Under the pieces are notes generated by a model, which was given only the letters and a program-made list of their open reading frames with translations, searched no databases and was not told where the DNA came from. From the NCBI RefSeq assembly GCF_014638745.1, contig NZ_BMFO01000001.1, forward strand, positions 596,591 to 660,590: a DNA stretch of 64,000 nt, written 5' to 3'. Shown in pieces: positions 53,881 through 62,916 of this stretch (position 1 is the stretch's first letter; every line of letters starts with the position of its first letter). The translations under genes were made by a program, and so were the position numbers. The stretch comes from Arenimonas maotaiensis (GTDB lineage Bacteria > Pseudomonadota > Gammaproteobacteria > Xanthomonadales > Xanthomonadaceae).

Positions 53881-54760
53881 TTCCCCTGATGTTTTGGTTA
53901 TCCGAAGCACCATTTTGGGGCAAAATTCGAGAGGCCAGAAAATCCAACAGCTTACCGGCGATATCGCAGCCGGTAGCCGCCTCCAAGGCCTCGAATCCGG
54001 GGCAGGCATTCACCTCCAACAGCAACGGGCCGTGGCCGGTGCGCAGAATGTCGACTCCGCCCAAATCCAAGCCCAAGGCCGCGACCGCCTTGATCGCCAA
54101 GGTCGTTTCATCCTTGGACGGCGCGTAGGCCTCGGCGCGGGCACCGAGATGGACATTGGCGCGGAACTCACCCGGCGCCGCGATCCGGCGCATCGCGGCG
54201 ATAACCTCGCCGCCGAGCACGAACAGCCGCAGATCGCTGCCGGCGGCTTCGGCGATGTATTCCTGCAGCTGGAATCCCACACCCTTGCAGGCCAGTTCGG
54301 CCATCCGCGCCAGTGCCGTCGCGGCATCCGGCAACAACAGGACGCCGTCGCCCTGCGCGCTGTCATCGCGCTTCAACACCATCGGAAAACCGAACGGCAA
54401 GGCGGCCAGCCAGGCGGCATCCGGCATGCCGTCCGGACGCCGTGTTTCAGGGATGGGCAATCCGGCGCCCAAGAAGCGGGCCGTGCTGCGGACGCGGTCA
54501 CGCGCCAAGGCAAGCGCCGGCGCGCCGTTCACGGACACCAGACCGCGCGCCGCCAACCCGGCCAGCAAGCGGCCGCCGGCCGCCTGCCAGCGGGGCGTGA
54601 AGCGCGGAATGACCGCATCGACGCCTTCGAAGCAGGCATCATCGGCATCGGCGTGCAATGGATCGGCGATTACCAACGCCGCGCCACGCGCCGCCGCGGC
54701 CTGTTGCAGACGGCGGTTGGCATACAGCGCCGGCTGGCGCGACAGGACGGCAAGCTTCAC
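53876..54760 (-). CDS. RimK-like ATP-grasp protein
   Basis: 294 residues. N-terminal alpha/beta part (KLAVLSRQPALYANRRL), then an ATP-grasp fold with PMVLKRDDSAQGDGVLLL, VGFQLQEYIAEA, and the metal-binding LLEVNACPGFEALEAATG. It resembles RimK-type ligases, which form amide or peptide bonds with ATP (glutamate chains on ribosomal S6, or other adducts); the substrate here is unknown and no companion gene is adjacent. The GTG at 54760 is chosen because the RimK-like domain begins there; the frame continues open upstream but is antisense to thiG. Confidence 0.8.
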   Translation of the reverse strand: MKLAVLSRQPALYANRRLQQAAAARGAALVIADPLHADADDACFEGVDAVIPRFTPRWQAAGGRLLAGLAARGLVSVNGAPALALARDRVRSTARFLGAGLPIPETRRPDGMPDAAWLAALPFGFPMVLKRDDSAQGDGVLLLPDAATALARMAELACKGVGFQLQEYIAEAAGSDLRLFVLGGEVIAAMRRIAAPGEFRANVHLGARAEAYAPSKDETTLAIKAVAALGLDLGGVDILRTGHGPLLLEVNACPGFEALEAATGCDIAGKLLDFLASRILPQNGASDNQNIRGN

Positions 54761-54795
54761 GGCATTCGGTATCCGCGCGCAAGGCGCAATGGCGT

Positions 54796-54801
54796 TAAAA
54801 T
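54796..54801 (+). promoter_or_regulatory. Candidate -10 box of thiS, possibly leaderless
   Basis: TAAAAT ends 7 bp before the thiS ATG at 54809, so the predicted transcription start falls on or next to the start codon. No clear ribosome binding site is seen, which would agree with a leaderless mRNA. Confidence 0.35.
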
Positions 54802-54808
54802 GAGCGGC

Positions 54809-55009
54809 ATGGAATTGTATCTCAATGGCGAAATCCGCCAAGTCGACGACGGACTGAGCGTGGCCGCGCTGGTCGATGCCCTCGGCCTGTCGCAACAGCG
54901 CTTGGCGGTGGAAGTGAACCGCAGCATCGTGCCGAAGAGCCGGCATGCGGAGCACCGCCTGCAGGCCGGCGACCGTGTCGAAATCATCCAGGCCATGGGC
55001 GGCGGCTGA
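54809..55009 (+). CDS. thiS: Sulfur carrier protein ThiS
   Basis: 66 residues, ubiquitin-like. C-terminal GG (here MGGG) is the thiocarboxylate site that gives sulfur to thiazole formation in thiamine synthesis. MELYLNGEIR start and length fit the family; an ATG three codons earlier (54800) is an alternative. No TPP riboswitch precedes it. 39 bp before thiG. Confidence 0.9.
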   Translation: MELYLNGEIRQVDDGLSVAALVDALGLSQQRLAVEVNRSIVPKSRHAEHRLQAGDRVEIIQAMGGG

Positions 55010-55048
55010 GGGCTGACGCGGCCGCGCGTTTCCGGCGATAATACCGCC

Positions 55049-55843
55049 ATGACGATTCCGACTCCGCACGACCCGCTGGTCATCGCCGGCAGGACCTACC
55101 GTTCCCGCCTGCTCACCGGCACCGGCAAATTCGCCGATTTCGCCCAGACCCGCGAGGCCACCCTCGCCGCCGGCGCCGAAATCGTGACCGTGGCCCTGCG
55201 CCGCACCAACCTCGGCCAGAACAAAGGCGAACCGAACCTGCTCGAGTACCTGCCGCCGGACGAGTTCACCCTGCTGCCGAACACCGCCGGCTGCTACACC
55301 GCCGACGACGCCGTGCGCACCTGCCAGTTGGCGCGCGAGCTGCTGGACGGCCACCGGCTGGTGAAGCTCGAGGTGTTGGGCGACCCGAAGACGCTGTATC
55401 CGCATGTGACCGAAACCCTGATCGCGGCCGAGCGTCTGGTCGCCGACGGCTTCGACGTGATGGTGTACACCTCGGACGACCCGATCGTGGCCAAACGCCT
55501 GGAGGAGATCGGCTGCGTGGCGGTGATGCCGCTGGCGGCGCCGATCGGCTCGGGCTTGGGTATCCAGAACAAATGGAGCCTGTTGGAGATCATCGAGAAC
55601 GCCAAGGTGCCGGTGCTGGTCGATGCCGGCGTGGGCACCGCGTCGGATGCCGCCATCGCCATGGAGCTGGGCTGCGACGGCGTGTTGATGAACACCGCCA
55701 TCGCCGCCGCGAAGGATCCGATTCTGATGGCCTCGGCCATGCGCAAGGCGGTCGAAGCCGGCCGCGAGGCGTTCCTGGCCGGCCGCATGCCCAAGCGCCG
55801 CTACGCCAACGCCTCCTCGCCGCTCGACGGCCTGTTCTTCTGA
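55049..55843 (+). CDS. thiG: Thiazole synthase ThiG
   Basis: 264 residues, TIM barrel that makes the thiazole phosphate from 1-deoxyxylulose 5-phosphate, dehydroglycine and ThiS sulfur. The Schiff-base Lys lies in [15 protein letters not shown]. Motifs RLLTGTGKF and [14 protein letters not shown] are visible. Overlaps trmB by one base (TGATG). thiE, thiO and other thi genes are not in the window. Confidence 0.95.
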   Translation: MTIPTPHDPLVIAGRTYRSRLLTGTGKFADFAQTREATLAAGAEIVTVALRRTNLGQNKGEPNLLEYLPPDEFTLLPNTAGCYTADDAVRTCQLARELLDGHRLVKLEVLGDPKTLYPHVTETLIAAERLVADGFDVMVYTSDDPIVAKRLEEIGCVAVMPLAAPIGSGLGIQNKWSLLEIIENAKVPVLVDAGVGTASDAAIAMELGCDGVLMNTAIAAAKDPILMASAMRKAVEAGREAFLAGRMPKRRYANASSPLDGLFF

Positions 55844-56547
55844 TGACCCAGGACGACAGCACGCCAGGACCCGCGCGCGACCGGAGCATCCGCAGCTTCG
55901 TGTTGCGCCAGGGCCGCGCCACCGAATCGCAGAAGCGCGCGTTCGAACTGCACTGGCCGGTGTACGGCGTCGACTACACCGGCAAGCCAATCGACCCGGC
56001 CGCGCTGTTCCCGCATGCCGGCGACTTGGTGGTGGAAATCGGCTTCGGCAACGGCGAGCAGCTGCTGTACGCGGCCGCACACGAACCGCAGCGCAACTTC
56101 ATCGGCATCGAAGTGCATTCGCCGGGCGTCGGCCGTGCGCTGAACGGCATCGCCCAGGCCGGCTTCGGCAACGTGCGCGTGTACCGGCATGACGCCGTCG
56201 AAGTGCTGCGCGAGGAAATCCCGGACGGCTCGCTGTCGGAAGTACGGATCTACTTCCCCGACCCCTGGCACAAGAAGCGTCACCACAAGCGCCGTCTGGT
56301 GCAGCCCGAGTTCGTCGCCCTGCTCTGCCGCAAGCTCAGGCCCGGCGGCCTGCTGCACCTGGCCACCGACTGGCGCGGCTATGTTGAGCATATGTGGGAA
56401 GTCTGTGACAATGAACCGATGCTGTCGAACGCCGACGGCCCGGGCGGTTTCCGCGCCCGTCCGCCCTGGCGCCGGCAGACGCACTTCGAAAGCCGCGGCC
56501 TGAAACTCGGCCACGGCGTCTGGGACCTGCTGTACATCCGCACCTAG
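55843..56547 (+). CDS. trmB: tRNA (guanine-N7-)-methyltransferase
   Basis: 234 residues. Adds the m7G46 methyl group in the tRNA variable loop from SAM. SAM site [13 protein letters not shown], and [18 protein letters not shown] active-site motif. Variable N-terminus ([15 protein letters not shown]) then [19 protein letters not shown] overlaps the thiG stop. Confidence 0.95.
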   Translation: MTQDDSTPGPARDRSIRSFVLRQGRATESQKRAFELHWPVYGVDYTGKPIDPAALFPHAGDLVVEIGFGNGEQLLYAAAHEPQRNFIGIEVHSPGVGRALNGIAQAGFGNVRVYRHDAVEVLREEIPDGSLSEVRIYFPDPWHKKRHHKRRLVQPEFVALLCRKLRPGGLLHLATDWRGYVEHMWEVCDNEPMLSNADGPGGFRARPPWRRQTHFESRGLKLGHGVWDLLYIRT

Positions 56548-56562
56548 GAGCCTGACCGCCGC

Positions 56563-58401
56563 ATGCACAGCCCGTTGGTCCTGACACAAGACATGATGAT
56601 CGTGTTGGGCCTGACCGGCTTCATCATCGCGATGCTGATGTTCGAGCGCATCCGCGCCGACGCCGCCTCGCTGGTGGTGCTGGTGATGCTCGGCTTCACC
56701 GGCATCGTGTCCGAACAGGAGCTGTTCAAGGGCTTCGCCGGCGACGCGGTGATCAGCGTGATCGCCTCGATGATCCTGAGCACCAGCTTGGACCGCACCG
56801 GCGCGCTGAACCGACTGGCCGGCTGGCTGCTGCGGCGCGCCAAGGGCGTCGAGCAGCGCCTGCTGCTGCTGACCTCGGCCTTCGCCGGCGGCATGTCCGG
56901 CTTCATGCAGAATCCGGCGGTGACCTCGCTGTTCCTGCCGGTGGCCTCGCGCCTGTCCAGCCGCACCGGCCTGGGCCTGGGCCAACTGCTGTTCCCGATC
57001 GCGGCCGCCATCGTGCTCGGCGGCCAGCTGACCATGATCGGCAACTCGCCGCTGATGCTCTTGAACGACCTGCTGCAGTCGGCCAACAGCAACCTGCCCT
57101 CGGGCGTGGCCACGCTGGAAAAACTGCCGATGTTCCAGCCGCTGCCGATCGGCCTGCTGCTGCTCGGCATCGGCCTGCTGTACTTCCGCTTCCGCAAGTA
57201 CCTGTGGTTTTCCGAAACCGCCGGCAGCAACGTCAGTCCGGCCACGCCGGAACGCTATTTCGCCGACGCCTACGGCATCGACGGCGACGTGTTCGAGCTG
57301 ACCGTGACCGCCGGCAGCCCGCTGGTCGGCATGAGCGTGGGCGACGCCGAGGCCGAGGTCGGCGCGCCGCTGTTCCTGGCGCTGTTCGCCGGCAACGAAT
57401 CGCGCATGGCGCCGCCCGCCGACGAGCGCCTGTGGGTCGGTAGCGTGATCGGCGTGATGGGCAGCCAGGAGTTCGTTCAGGCCTACGCGCGCGCCAAGCA
57501 GCTGAAATTCTCGCAGCGCCTGCGCGTGCTGGGCGACCTGTTCAATCCGGCGCACTCCGGCATTTCCGAGGCGGTGATCCCGACCAACTCGCCGTTCGTC
57601 GGCCGCACCCAGGCCGAACTGCGCCTGCGCAAGCGTTTCGGCATCAGCCTGCTGGCGATCAACCGCGACAAGCAGATCCTGCGCCGCAACATCCGCAACC
57701 TGCCGATCCGCTCCGGCGACATCCTGGTGTTCCATTCGAACTGGACCGACCTGAGCCAGGCCGGCGGCAACCGCGATTTCGTGGTCATCACCGACTTCCC
57801 GAAGGACGAGCAGCGGCCACACAAGCTGCGCGTGGCGCTCGGAATCTTCGCCATCAGCATGCTGCTGGCGCTGTCCACGCTGGTGCCGTTGCCGGTGGCG
57901 CTGATGGCCGGCGCGGTGGCGATGGTGGTCACCGGCGTGCTGAACATGGACGAGGCTTACGCCTCGGTCAGCTGGAAGACGGTGTTCACCATGGCCTGCC
58001 TGATTCCGCTCGGCATCGCCATGGATTCGACCGGCGCCGCCAACTGGCTGGCGCAGCAGACCATCGAACGGCTGGGCGACGGCGTGCCGGACTGGCTGAT
58101 CCAGACCTGCTTGGCGCTGTTCACCACCTGCCTGGCGCTGGTCATCGGCAACGTCGGCGCCACCGTGGTGATGGTGCCGATGGCGGTCAACATCGCGCTG
58201 GCCGCCGACGGCAGCCCGATGGCCTACGCGTTCCTGGCCGCGTTGTGCGCCTCCAACAACTTCATCAGCCACTCCAATCCGGTGATCTCGATGATCACCG
58301 GCCCGGCCGGTTACCGCGCCGGCGAACTCTGGCGCAACGGCCTGCCGATCACCCTGCTGTATCTGCTGGTCTCGGTACTGTCGGTCAACCTGATGTTTTG
58401 A
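56563..58401 (+). CDS. SLC13-type anion transporter with two TrkA-C domains
   Basis: 612 residues. About 11-13 membrane helices split by a cytoplasmic stretch (about 225-430) containing two RCK_C (TrkA-C) modules: one around VFELTVTAGSPLVGMSVGDAE, the second around SPFVGRTQAELRLRKRFGISLLAI. Family: DASS/SLC13, transport of sulfate or dicarboxylate anions with sodium. The exact substrate is unknown; the CNNFISHSN-type motif near the end is where the sodium sites lie. 15 bp after trmB, and the 3' end overlaps the Rieske gene on the other strand by 17 bp. Confidence 0.85.
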   Translation: MHSPLVLTQDMMIVLGLTGFIIAMLMFERIRADAASLVVLVMLGFTGIVSEQELFKGFAGDAVISVIASMILSTSLDRTGALNRLAGWLLRRAKGVEQRLLLLTSAFAGGMSGFMQNPAVTSLFLPVASRLSSRTGLGLGQLLFPIAAAIVLGGQLTMIGNSPLMLLNDLLQSANSNLPSGVATLEKLPMFQPLPIGLLLLGIGLLYFRFRKYLWFSETAGSNVSPATPERYFADAYGIDGDVFELTVTAGSPLVGMSVGDAEAEVGAPLFLALFAGNESRMAPPADERLWVGSVIGVMGSQEFVQAYARAKQLKFSQRLRVLGDLFNPAHSGISEAVIPTNSPFVGRTQAELRLRKRFGISLLAINRDKQILRRNIRNLPIRSGDILVFHSNWTDLSQAGGNRDFVVITDFPKDEQRPHKLRVALGIFAISMLLALSTLVPLPVALMAGAVAMVVTGVLNMDEAYASVSWKTVFTMACLIPLGIAMDSTGAANWLAQQTIERLGDGVPDWLIQTCLALFTTCLALVIGNVGATVVMVPMAVNIALAADGSPMAYAFLAALCASNNFISHSNPVISMITGPAGYRAGELWRNGLPITLLYLLVSVLSVNLMF

Positions 58402-58756
58402 GTCCCGCGATCGACAGGCGTCCGTCGGCCTGCGGCTCGAGCGCGTATTCGGCCAAGGATTCGCCGCGGCACGGCCCCTGCAGGCAGCGGCCATCGGCCA
58501 TCGCGAATACCGCGCCGTGCGCCGCACAGACCAACGCATCGTCCTTGGCCAGCACGCGGCCGGGCGCGAAATCCAGCAACCGGCCCTGATGCGGGCACTG
58601 GTTGCGGTAGACATGCACCGCACCCTCCGTCTTCACCGCGATGACGGCGACTTCTTCATTGTCAATCAACAACTTGATGCTGATCGGCTGTCGCTCGACA
58701 AGCGCCTCCGGCGCTATTAACGAACAATTTACACTTTCCACCATCGGCCTCGGCAT
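58385..58756 (-). CDS. Orphan Rieske [2Fe-2S] protein
   Basis: 123 residues. The cluster motif CxH...CxxH is present: Cys54/His56 in CPHQGRLLDFAPG and Cys77/His80 in CAAHGAVF. Length and topology match NirD-type soluble Rieske ferredoxins. No signal peptide and no partner oxygenase or nitrite reductase nearby, so the electron partner is unknown. The C-terminus overlaps the transporter gene by 17 bp. Confidence 0.85.
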   Translation of the reverse strand: MPRPMVESVNCSLIAPEALVERQPISIKLLIDNEEVAVIAVKTEGAVHVYRNQCPHQGRLLDFAPGRVLAKDDALVCAAHGAVFAMADGRCLQGPCRGESLAEYALEPQADGRLSIAGLKTSG

Positions 58757-58786
58757 ACTGTCTCTCCGTCGCTTTATAGCACACCC

Positions 58787-59050
58787 ATGCGCATCCTATT
58801 CCACCGCCTGCTGTCGGCCCGTCCGCAAAAACCCAAGAACCCGCTGCTGAAGATGGCGTTCTCGGTACTCGGCCTGTTCCTGCTGTTCGGCGTGTGCGTA
58901 TTCGCCATCGTGGTGGGCGTGGCCATGCTGATTGCCGGCGCGTTGCTGCGGCTGATCGGCCGCAAGACCGCCCGTCCGGCCGCCGCCGGCGACGTGATCG
59001 ACGCCGAGTACGCCGTGGTCGACAAGTCCCCGGCCGGACTGCTGCGCTAA
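58787..59050 (+). CDS. Small membrane protein
   Basis: 87 residues. A basic N-terminal part (MRILFHRLLSARPQKPKNP), one long hydrophobic helix (about 25-55: FSVLGLFLLFGVCVFAIVVGVAMLIAG), and a polar C-terminus. No family recognised. It is divergent from the Rieske gene (30 bp gap) and 54 bp ahead of the fumarylacetoacetate hydrolase-family gene. Start is the first ATG. Confidence 0.65.
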   Translation: MRILFHRLLSARPQKPKNPLLKMAFSVLGLFLLFGVCVFAIVVGVAMLIAGALLRLIGRKTARPAAAGDVIDAEYAVVDKSPAGLLR

Positions 59051-59074
59051 CCTCGAAATTTCGCGGCGCTGCCG

Positions 59075-59080
59075 TTACAC
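59075..59080 (+). promoter_or_regulatory. Candidate -10 box before the fumarylacetoacetate hydrolase-family gene
   Basis: TACACT 24 bp before the start codon; the -35 region is weak. Confidence 0.35.
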
Positions 59081-59104
59081 TGGCGTTTTACCGAACACGA
59101 CGCC

Positions 59105-59794
59105 ATGACCGCTTTCGCCTTTCCGCCCCAGCCACAGACCACGCTCGCCATCCGCGGCCGCGCCGAGCGCTTTCCGGTGCACCGCATCTATTGCGTAGGC
59201 CGCAACTTCGCCGAGCACGCCAAGGAGATGGGCGCCGAGGCCCCGAAGGGCAAGCCGGTGTTCTTCATGAAGCCGGCCGACGCCGCGCTGCAATCGGCCG
59301 ACATTCCCTATCCGGGCGCGACCGCCGACCTGCACCACGAAGTCGAACTGGTGGTCGCGATCGGTCCCGACGTGCCGGATACGCTCACCGCCGATAACGC
59401 CGGACGCGCCATCTTCGCCTATGCCGTCGGGTTGGACCTGACCCGCCGCGACCTGCAGGCCGAGGCCAAGGACAAGCGTCTGCCGTGGGACACCGCCAAG
59501 GGCTTCGACGCCTCGGCGCCGCTCGGCGAATTGGTGCCCGCCGACGAAATCGCGCCGGATGCCGCTACCGTGCTGCGTCTGCACGTCAACGGCGAGCTAC
59601 GCCAACAGGCGCCGCTGGGCGACATGATCTTTTCGGTCACCGACATCCTGGTCGCGCTGTCCGGTCTGTACCGCCTGCGGCCGGGCGACCTGATTTTCAT
59701 GGGCACGCCATCCGGCGTGGCCGCGCTGCGGCGCGGCGACCGCATCGAGGCCGAACTGGACGGCATCACCGCCTACACCGGCCGCATCATCTAA
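59105..59794 (+). CDS. Fumarylacetoacetate hydrolase family protein
   Basis: 229 residues, FAH fold. Metal ligands: Glu in DLHHEVELVVAIG and Asp in AVGLDLTRRDLQAEAK region. Members cleave C-C bonds in ring-cleavage products (fumarylpyruvate, or decarboxylate oxaloacetate). Which substrate is unknown. MTAFAFPPQ start with YCVGRNFAEHAKEMG following is the family pattern. No aromatic catabolism gene is beside it. mscL is 24 bp downstream, likely same transcript. Confidence 0.85.
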   Translation: MTAFAFPPQPQTTLAIRGRAERFPVHRIYCVGRNFAEHAKEMGAEAPKGKPVFFMKPADAALQSADIPYPGATADLHHEVELVVAIGPDVPDTLTADNAGRAIFAYAVGLDLTRRDLQAEAKDKRLPWDTAKGFDASAPLGELVPADEIAPDAATVLRLHVNGELRQQAPLGDMIFSVTDILVALSGLYRLRPGDLIFMGTPSGVAALRRGDRIEAELDGITAYTGRII

Positions 59795-59818
59795 GCAACC
59801 GTCACCGAGGAGCGTCAC

Positions 59819-60244
59819 ATGGGCATGATATCGGAGTTCAAGGAATTCGCATTGCGCGGCAACGTCGTCGACCTGGCGGTCGGCGTGGTCATCGGCGGCG
59901 CGTTCGGCAAGATCGTCAGCTCGCTGGTCAACGACCTGATCACGCCGGTGATCTCGCTGTTCACCGGCAGCGCCGACTTCAAGAGCCTGTCGGTCACGCT
60001 GCGGACCGCGGTGCTCGACGCCGAAGGCAAGGAAACCGTGCCGGCGTTGCTGCTCAACTACGGCAGCTTCATCCAGTCGGTGATCGACTTCACCCTGATC
60101 GCATTGGTCATCTTCTTCGCGGTCAAGGCCATCAACCGCCTGCGCCGTCAGGAGCAGGCCGCGCCGCCGGCGCCCGCACCGGCCGAGCCGAGCGCGGAAG
60201 CGAAGCTGTTGGCCGAAATCCGCGACCTGCTGTCCAAGCGCTGA
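59819..60244 (+). CDS. mscL: Large-conductance mechanosensitive channel MscL
   Basis: 141 residues. N-terminal amphipathic segment, TM1 ([22 protein letters not shown]), periplasmic loop, TM2 (about 80-105) and a cytoplasmic helix at the end ([13 protein letters not shown]). Opens under membrane tension to release solutes in osmotic downshock. GAGGAG precedes the ATG. Confidence 0.96.
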   Translation: MGMISEFKEFALRGNVVDLAVGVVIGGAFGKIVSSLVNDLITPVISLFTGSADFKSLSVTLRTAVLDAEGKETVPALLLNYGSFIQSVIDFTLIALVIFFAVKAINRLRRQEQAAPPAPAPAEPSAEAKLLAEIRDLLSKR

Positions 60245-60262
60245 CGGCGGACGGGAACCGCC

Positions 60263-61384
60263 TCAGCCGGCGGTCTGCGCCAACAACATGTCGGTCACCG
60301 CCACCAGGGCGCCATGGCGGGTGTCGCCGGACGCCAGCCGATCCGCGTACAGGCGCATCTGCTGCAAAGCGGAGCCGCCGTCACGGACGATGGCGCGCGC
60401 GCGGTCAAAGGCCGGCAGGCAACCCAAGGCATCGGCTGACGGCGCCACCAGCCGCTCCAACGCATCGAGCGATTCGGCGACGGTCATCACCCGGCGCCCT
60501 TCCTGGTCGATCAAGGTGGCCTCGGTACCGTAGCGTTTGGCGCGCCAGCGGTTCTCCTCGTTGACCAGACGCGTCATCTCGTTGCGCTTCAGACCGTGGG
60601 CGTCGTTCTCGGCGACATGCCGCACCATCGCGCGGAACAGCCCGGCGACGCACAACACCGTCTCGATGTCCGGGCAGGCGTCGGCGATGCGCAATTCCAG
60701 CGTCGGATACCGACCTGACGGACGGATCGCCCACCAGATCGAGGCCTCGCTCTTGAAGGCCCCGCTCTGCACGAAGAAATCGACGAAGGCCCGATAGCTG
60801 CGCTCGTTCGGGAAATAATCGGGAATACCCGTCCGCGGCCATTCGTCGTAGGCCGCCTGCCGGTAACTCATCAGGCCCGAGGCCTGGCGCGCCCAGAACG
60901 GCGACGATGCACTGAGCGCCAACAGCAGCGGAAGCCAATGCATCAGGCGGTTCATCACATCGATGCGGTCGATGCCCTCCGGCAGGCCGACGTGCACGTG
61001 CAGGCCGCACAGCAGGTTGCGCTGTGCGACGATCTGGAAATCGTCCATCAGGTCGAGATACCGGGGTTTTCCGGTTGCCCGTTGGGCGCGCCAGGACGCC
61101 ATCGGGTGCGTGCCGGCGGCCAACACCGCCATGCCGTGGCGGGCGGCGACATCCGCCAATGTCGCGCGCGACCGGCGCAGATGCTCGCGGCCGTCCTGCT
61201 GACTGTCCAACACCGGTGACACCAGCTCGACCTGGCTCTGCAGGAGTTCGTGCGAGACGCCGTCGCCGAAGCGGCCGCGGCAATCGCGGAAAAAGCCGCC
61301 GGGCGCCTTGCTGATGATGCGCCGGGTGGCGCGGTCGGTGAGGAAGAACTCCTCTTCTATGCCGAATCGGTAGGGAAATTCCAT
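60263..61384 (-). CDS. YbdK-like glutamate-cysteine ligase family protein (carboxylate-amine ligase)
   Basis: 373 residues, GCS2 family. Start MEFPYRFGIEEEFFL with the acidic EEEFF metal/ATP-binding region and later LRIADACPDIETVL and RAKRYG. E. coli YbdK has weak gamma-glutamylcysteine ligase activity; physiological substrate is not known. ATG at 61384 matches the family N-terminus; a GTG at 61417 would add 11 residues. Convergent on mscL with an 18 bp gap; divergent from the M28 peptidase. Confidence 0.87.
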   Translation of the reverse strand: MEFPYRFGIEEEFFLTDRATRRIISKAPGGFFRDCRGRFGDGVSHELLQSQVELVSPVLDSQQDGREHLRRSRATLADVAARHGMAVLAAGTHPMASWRAQRATGKPRYLDLMDDFQIVAQRNLLCGLHVHVGLPEGIDRIDVMNRLMHWLPLLLALSASSPFWARQASGLMSYRQAAYDEWPRTGIPDYFPNERSYRAFVDFFVQSGAFKSEASIWWAIRPSGRYPTLELRIADACPDIETVLCVAGLFRAMVRHVAENDAHGLKRNEMTRLVNEENRWRAKRYGTEATLIDQEGRRVMTVAESLDALERLVAPSADALGCLPAFDRARAIVRDGGSALQQMRLYADRLASGDTRHGALVAVTDMLLAQTAG

Positions 61385-61438
61385 TGCTGTCCGGGGATCG
61401 CTGCGGGAGCCATCCACGTTACGTGCCGTGGCATCAAC

Positions 61439-61459
61439 TTAACGCTAAATTGCGGTTAA
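61439..61459. repeat. A+T-rich imperfect inverted repeat in the divergent ybdK-like / M28 gap
   Basis: TTAACGC (61439-61445) and GCGGTTAA (61452-61459), followed by ATAACGTAAT (61461-61470). TAATAT at 61467-61472 may be the -10 box of the M28 gene, 32 bp before its ATG. The region is sharply A+T-richer than the genes on each side. Confidence 0.35.
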
Positions 61460-61503
61460 CATAACGTAATATCTGGATTCGAAAGGCAAATCACGGAGTG
61501 CCC

Positions 61504-62910
61504 ATGAACACATCGCGTCTCGTCCTTCCCTTCATCGCGGCCATCCTGTGCGGACCGGCGCTGGCCGACGGCGACGGCCTCGACGCCAAGGCCGTGGCCA
61601 CCGCCGAAGGCCTGCGCGACACCGCGATGCGCGGTTCGCAGGCGTATGCCATCGTCGAATCGCTGACCACCGAAATCGGCCCGCGCATGGCCGGCACCGA
61701 AGCCTACGACCGCGCCACCGCCTGGGCCCAAGCCAAATTCAAGTCGTTGGGCTACGACAAAATCTGGCTGCAGCCGGTCACCTTCCCGGTCTGGGAGCGC
61801 CGCGCCGAACGCGGCCGGATCGTGTCGCCGTTCCCGCAGCATCTGGTGCTGACCGCGCTCGGCGGCAGCGAAAGCACCGATGGCGAGCTGCGCGCGCAGG
61901 TGGTCGAGTTCGATTCGCTGGAAAGCCTGAAGGCCGCGCCGGACGGCTCGCTGGCCGGCAAGATCGCCTTCGTCAACCTGAAGATGCGGCGCGCGAAGGA
62001 CGGCAGCGGTTACGGCCCGGTCAGCAACGTGCGCCGCAGCGGCGCATCGGAAGCGGCGCGCAAAGGCGCGGTGGCGCTGCTGATCCGGTCGGTCGGCACC
62101 GACTCCGACCGGCTGGCGCACACCGGCATGATGCGTTACGAGGACGGCGTGGCGAAGATCCCGGCGGCGGCGCTATCGGTACCCGACGCCGAGCTGCTGG
62201 CCAACATGCTCAAGCGCGGCAAGCCGGTCACCGTGGCGCTCGACATCCAAGCCGGCGTCACCGGCAGCAAGACCGAATACAACGTCATCGGCGAGATCAC
62301 CGGCCGCGGCAAACCCGATGAGGTGGTGGTCATCGGCGGCCACCTGGACTCCTGGGACCTGGGCACCGGCGCCATCGACGACGGCGCCGGCGTGGCCATC
62401 ACCATGGCCGCCGGCGCGCTGATCGGCGACCTGAAGAAAGCGCCGAAACGCACCATCCGCGTGATCGCCTTCGCCAACGAGGAACAGGGCCTGCTGGGCG
62501 GCAAGGCCTATGCCGAGGCGATGAAGGACGCGATGGGCACGCACCAACTGGCTGCGGAAAGCGATTTCGGCGCCGGCCGCATCTATGCCCTGCATGCCGG
62601 CGTATCGCCGGAATCGAAACCGGTGATCGAACGCATCGCGCAGGTGCTGGCGCCGCTGGGCATCACCTGGGCCGAGGGCGGCGGTCCGGGTCCGGACATC
62701 AGCCCGAGCGTGCCCTACGGCCTGCCGTGGGCGGAACTGCAGCAGGACGGCAGCGATTACTTCGACTACCACCATACCGCCAACGACACGCTCGACAAGA
62801 TCGAACCGGCCGCACTCGACCAACAGGTCGCGGCCTACGCCGCACTGGCCTATCTGGCGGCGGAAACCGCGGTCGATATCGCACCGGCGGCACCGGCCGC
62901 GCAGAAGTAA
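61504..62910 (+). CDS. M28 family zinc metallopeptidase, exported
   Basis: 468 residues. Signal peptide (1-22, ending ALA), a PA-type insert domain (about 105-250), and an M28 aminopeptidase domain with two-zinc ligands His280 and Asp282 region (GGHLDSWDLGTG), Asp292 (AIDDGAGVA), the catalytic Glu326 with Glu327, Asp354, and His424 (DYHHTANDTLD). All ligands are present. Family includes aminopeptidases and carboxypeptidase-like enzymes acting on peptides outside the cytoplasm. ATG at 61504 chosen: CGGAG is 6-7 bp upstream, while the in-frame GTG two codons earlier has no spacing. Confidence 0.9.
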   Translation: MNTSRLVLPFIAAILCGPALADGDGLDAKAVATAEGLRDTAMRGSQAYAIVESLTTEIGPRMAGTEAYDRATAWAQAKFKSLGYDKIWLQPVTFPVWERRAERGRIVSPFPQHLVLTALGGSESTDGELRAQVVEFDSLESLKAAPDGSLAGKIAFVNLKMRRAKDGSGYGPVSNVRRSGASEAARKGAVALLIRSVGTDSDRLAHTGMMRYEDGVAKIPAAALSVPDAELLANMLKRGKPVTVALDIQAGVTGSKTEYNVIGEITGRGKPDEVVVIGGHLDSWDLGTGAIDDGAGVAITMAAGALIGDLKKAPKRTIRVIAFANEEQGLLGGKAYAEAMKDAMGTHQLAAESDFGAGRIYALHAGVSPESKPVIERIAQVLAPLGITWAEGGGPGPDISPSVPYGLPWAELQQDGSDYFDYHHTANDTLDKIEPAALDQQVAAYAALAYLAAETAVDIAPAAPAAQK

Positions 62911-62916
62911 CCCGGC

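Noticed and set aside
54761-54808. TPP riboswitch before thiS-thiG
   Set aside because: The gap is 48 bp and lacks the CUGAGA and related TPP core.
61498-61503. GTG start for the M28 peptidase two codons upstream
   Set aside because: CGGAG lies directly against it with no spacing; the ATG at 61504 fits better.
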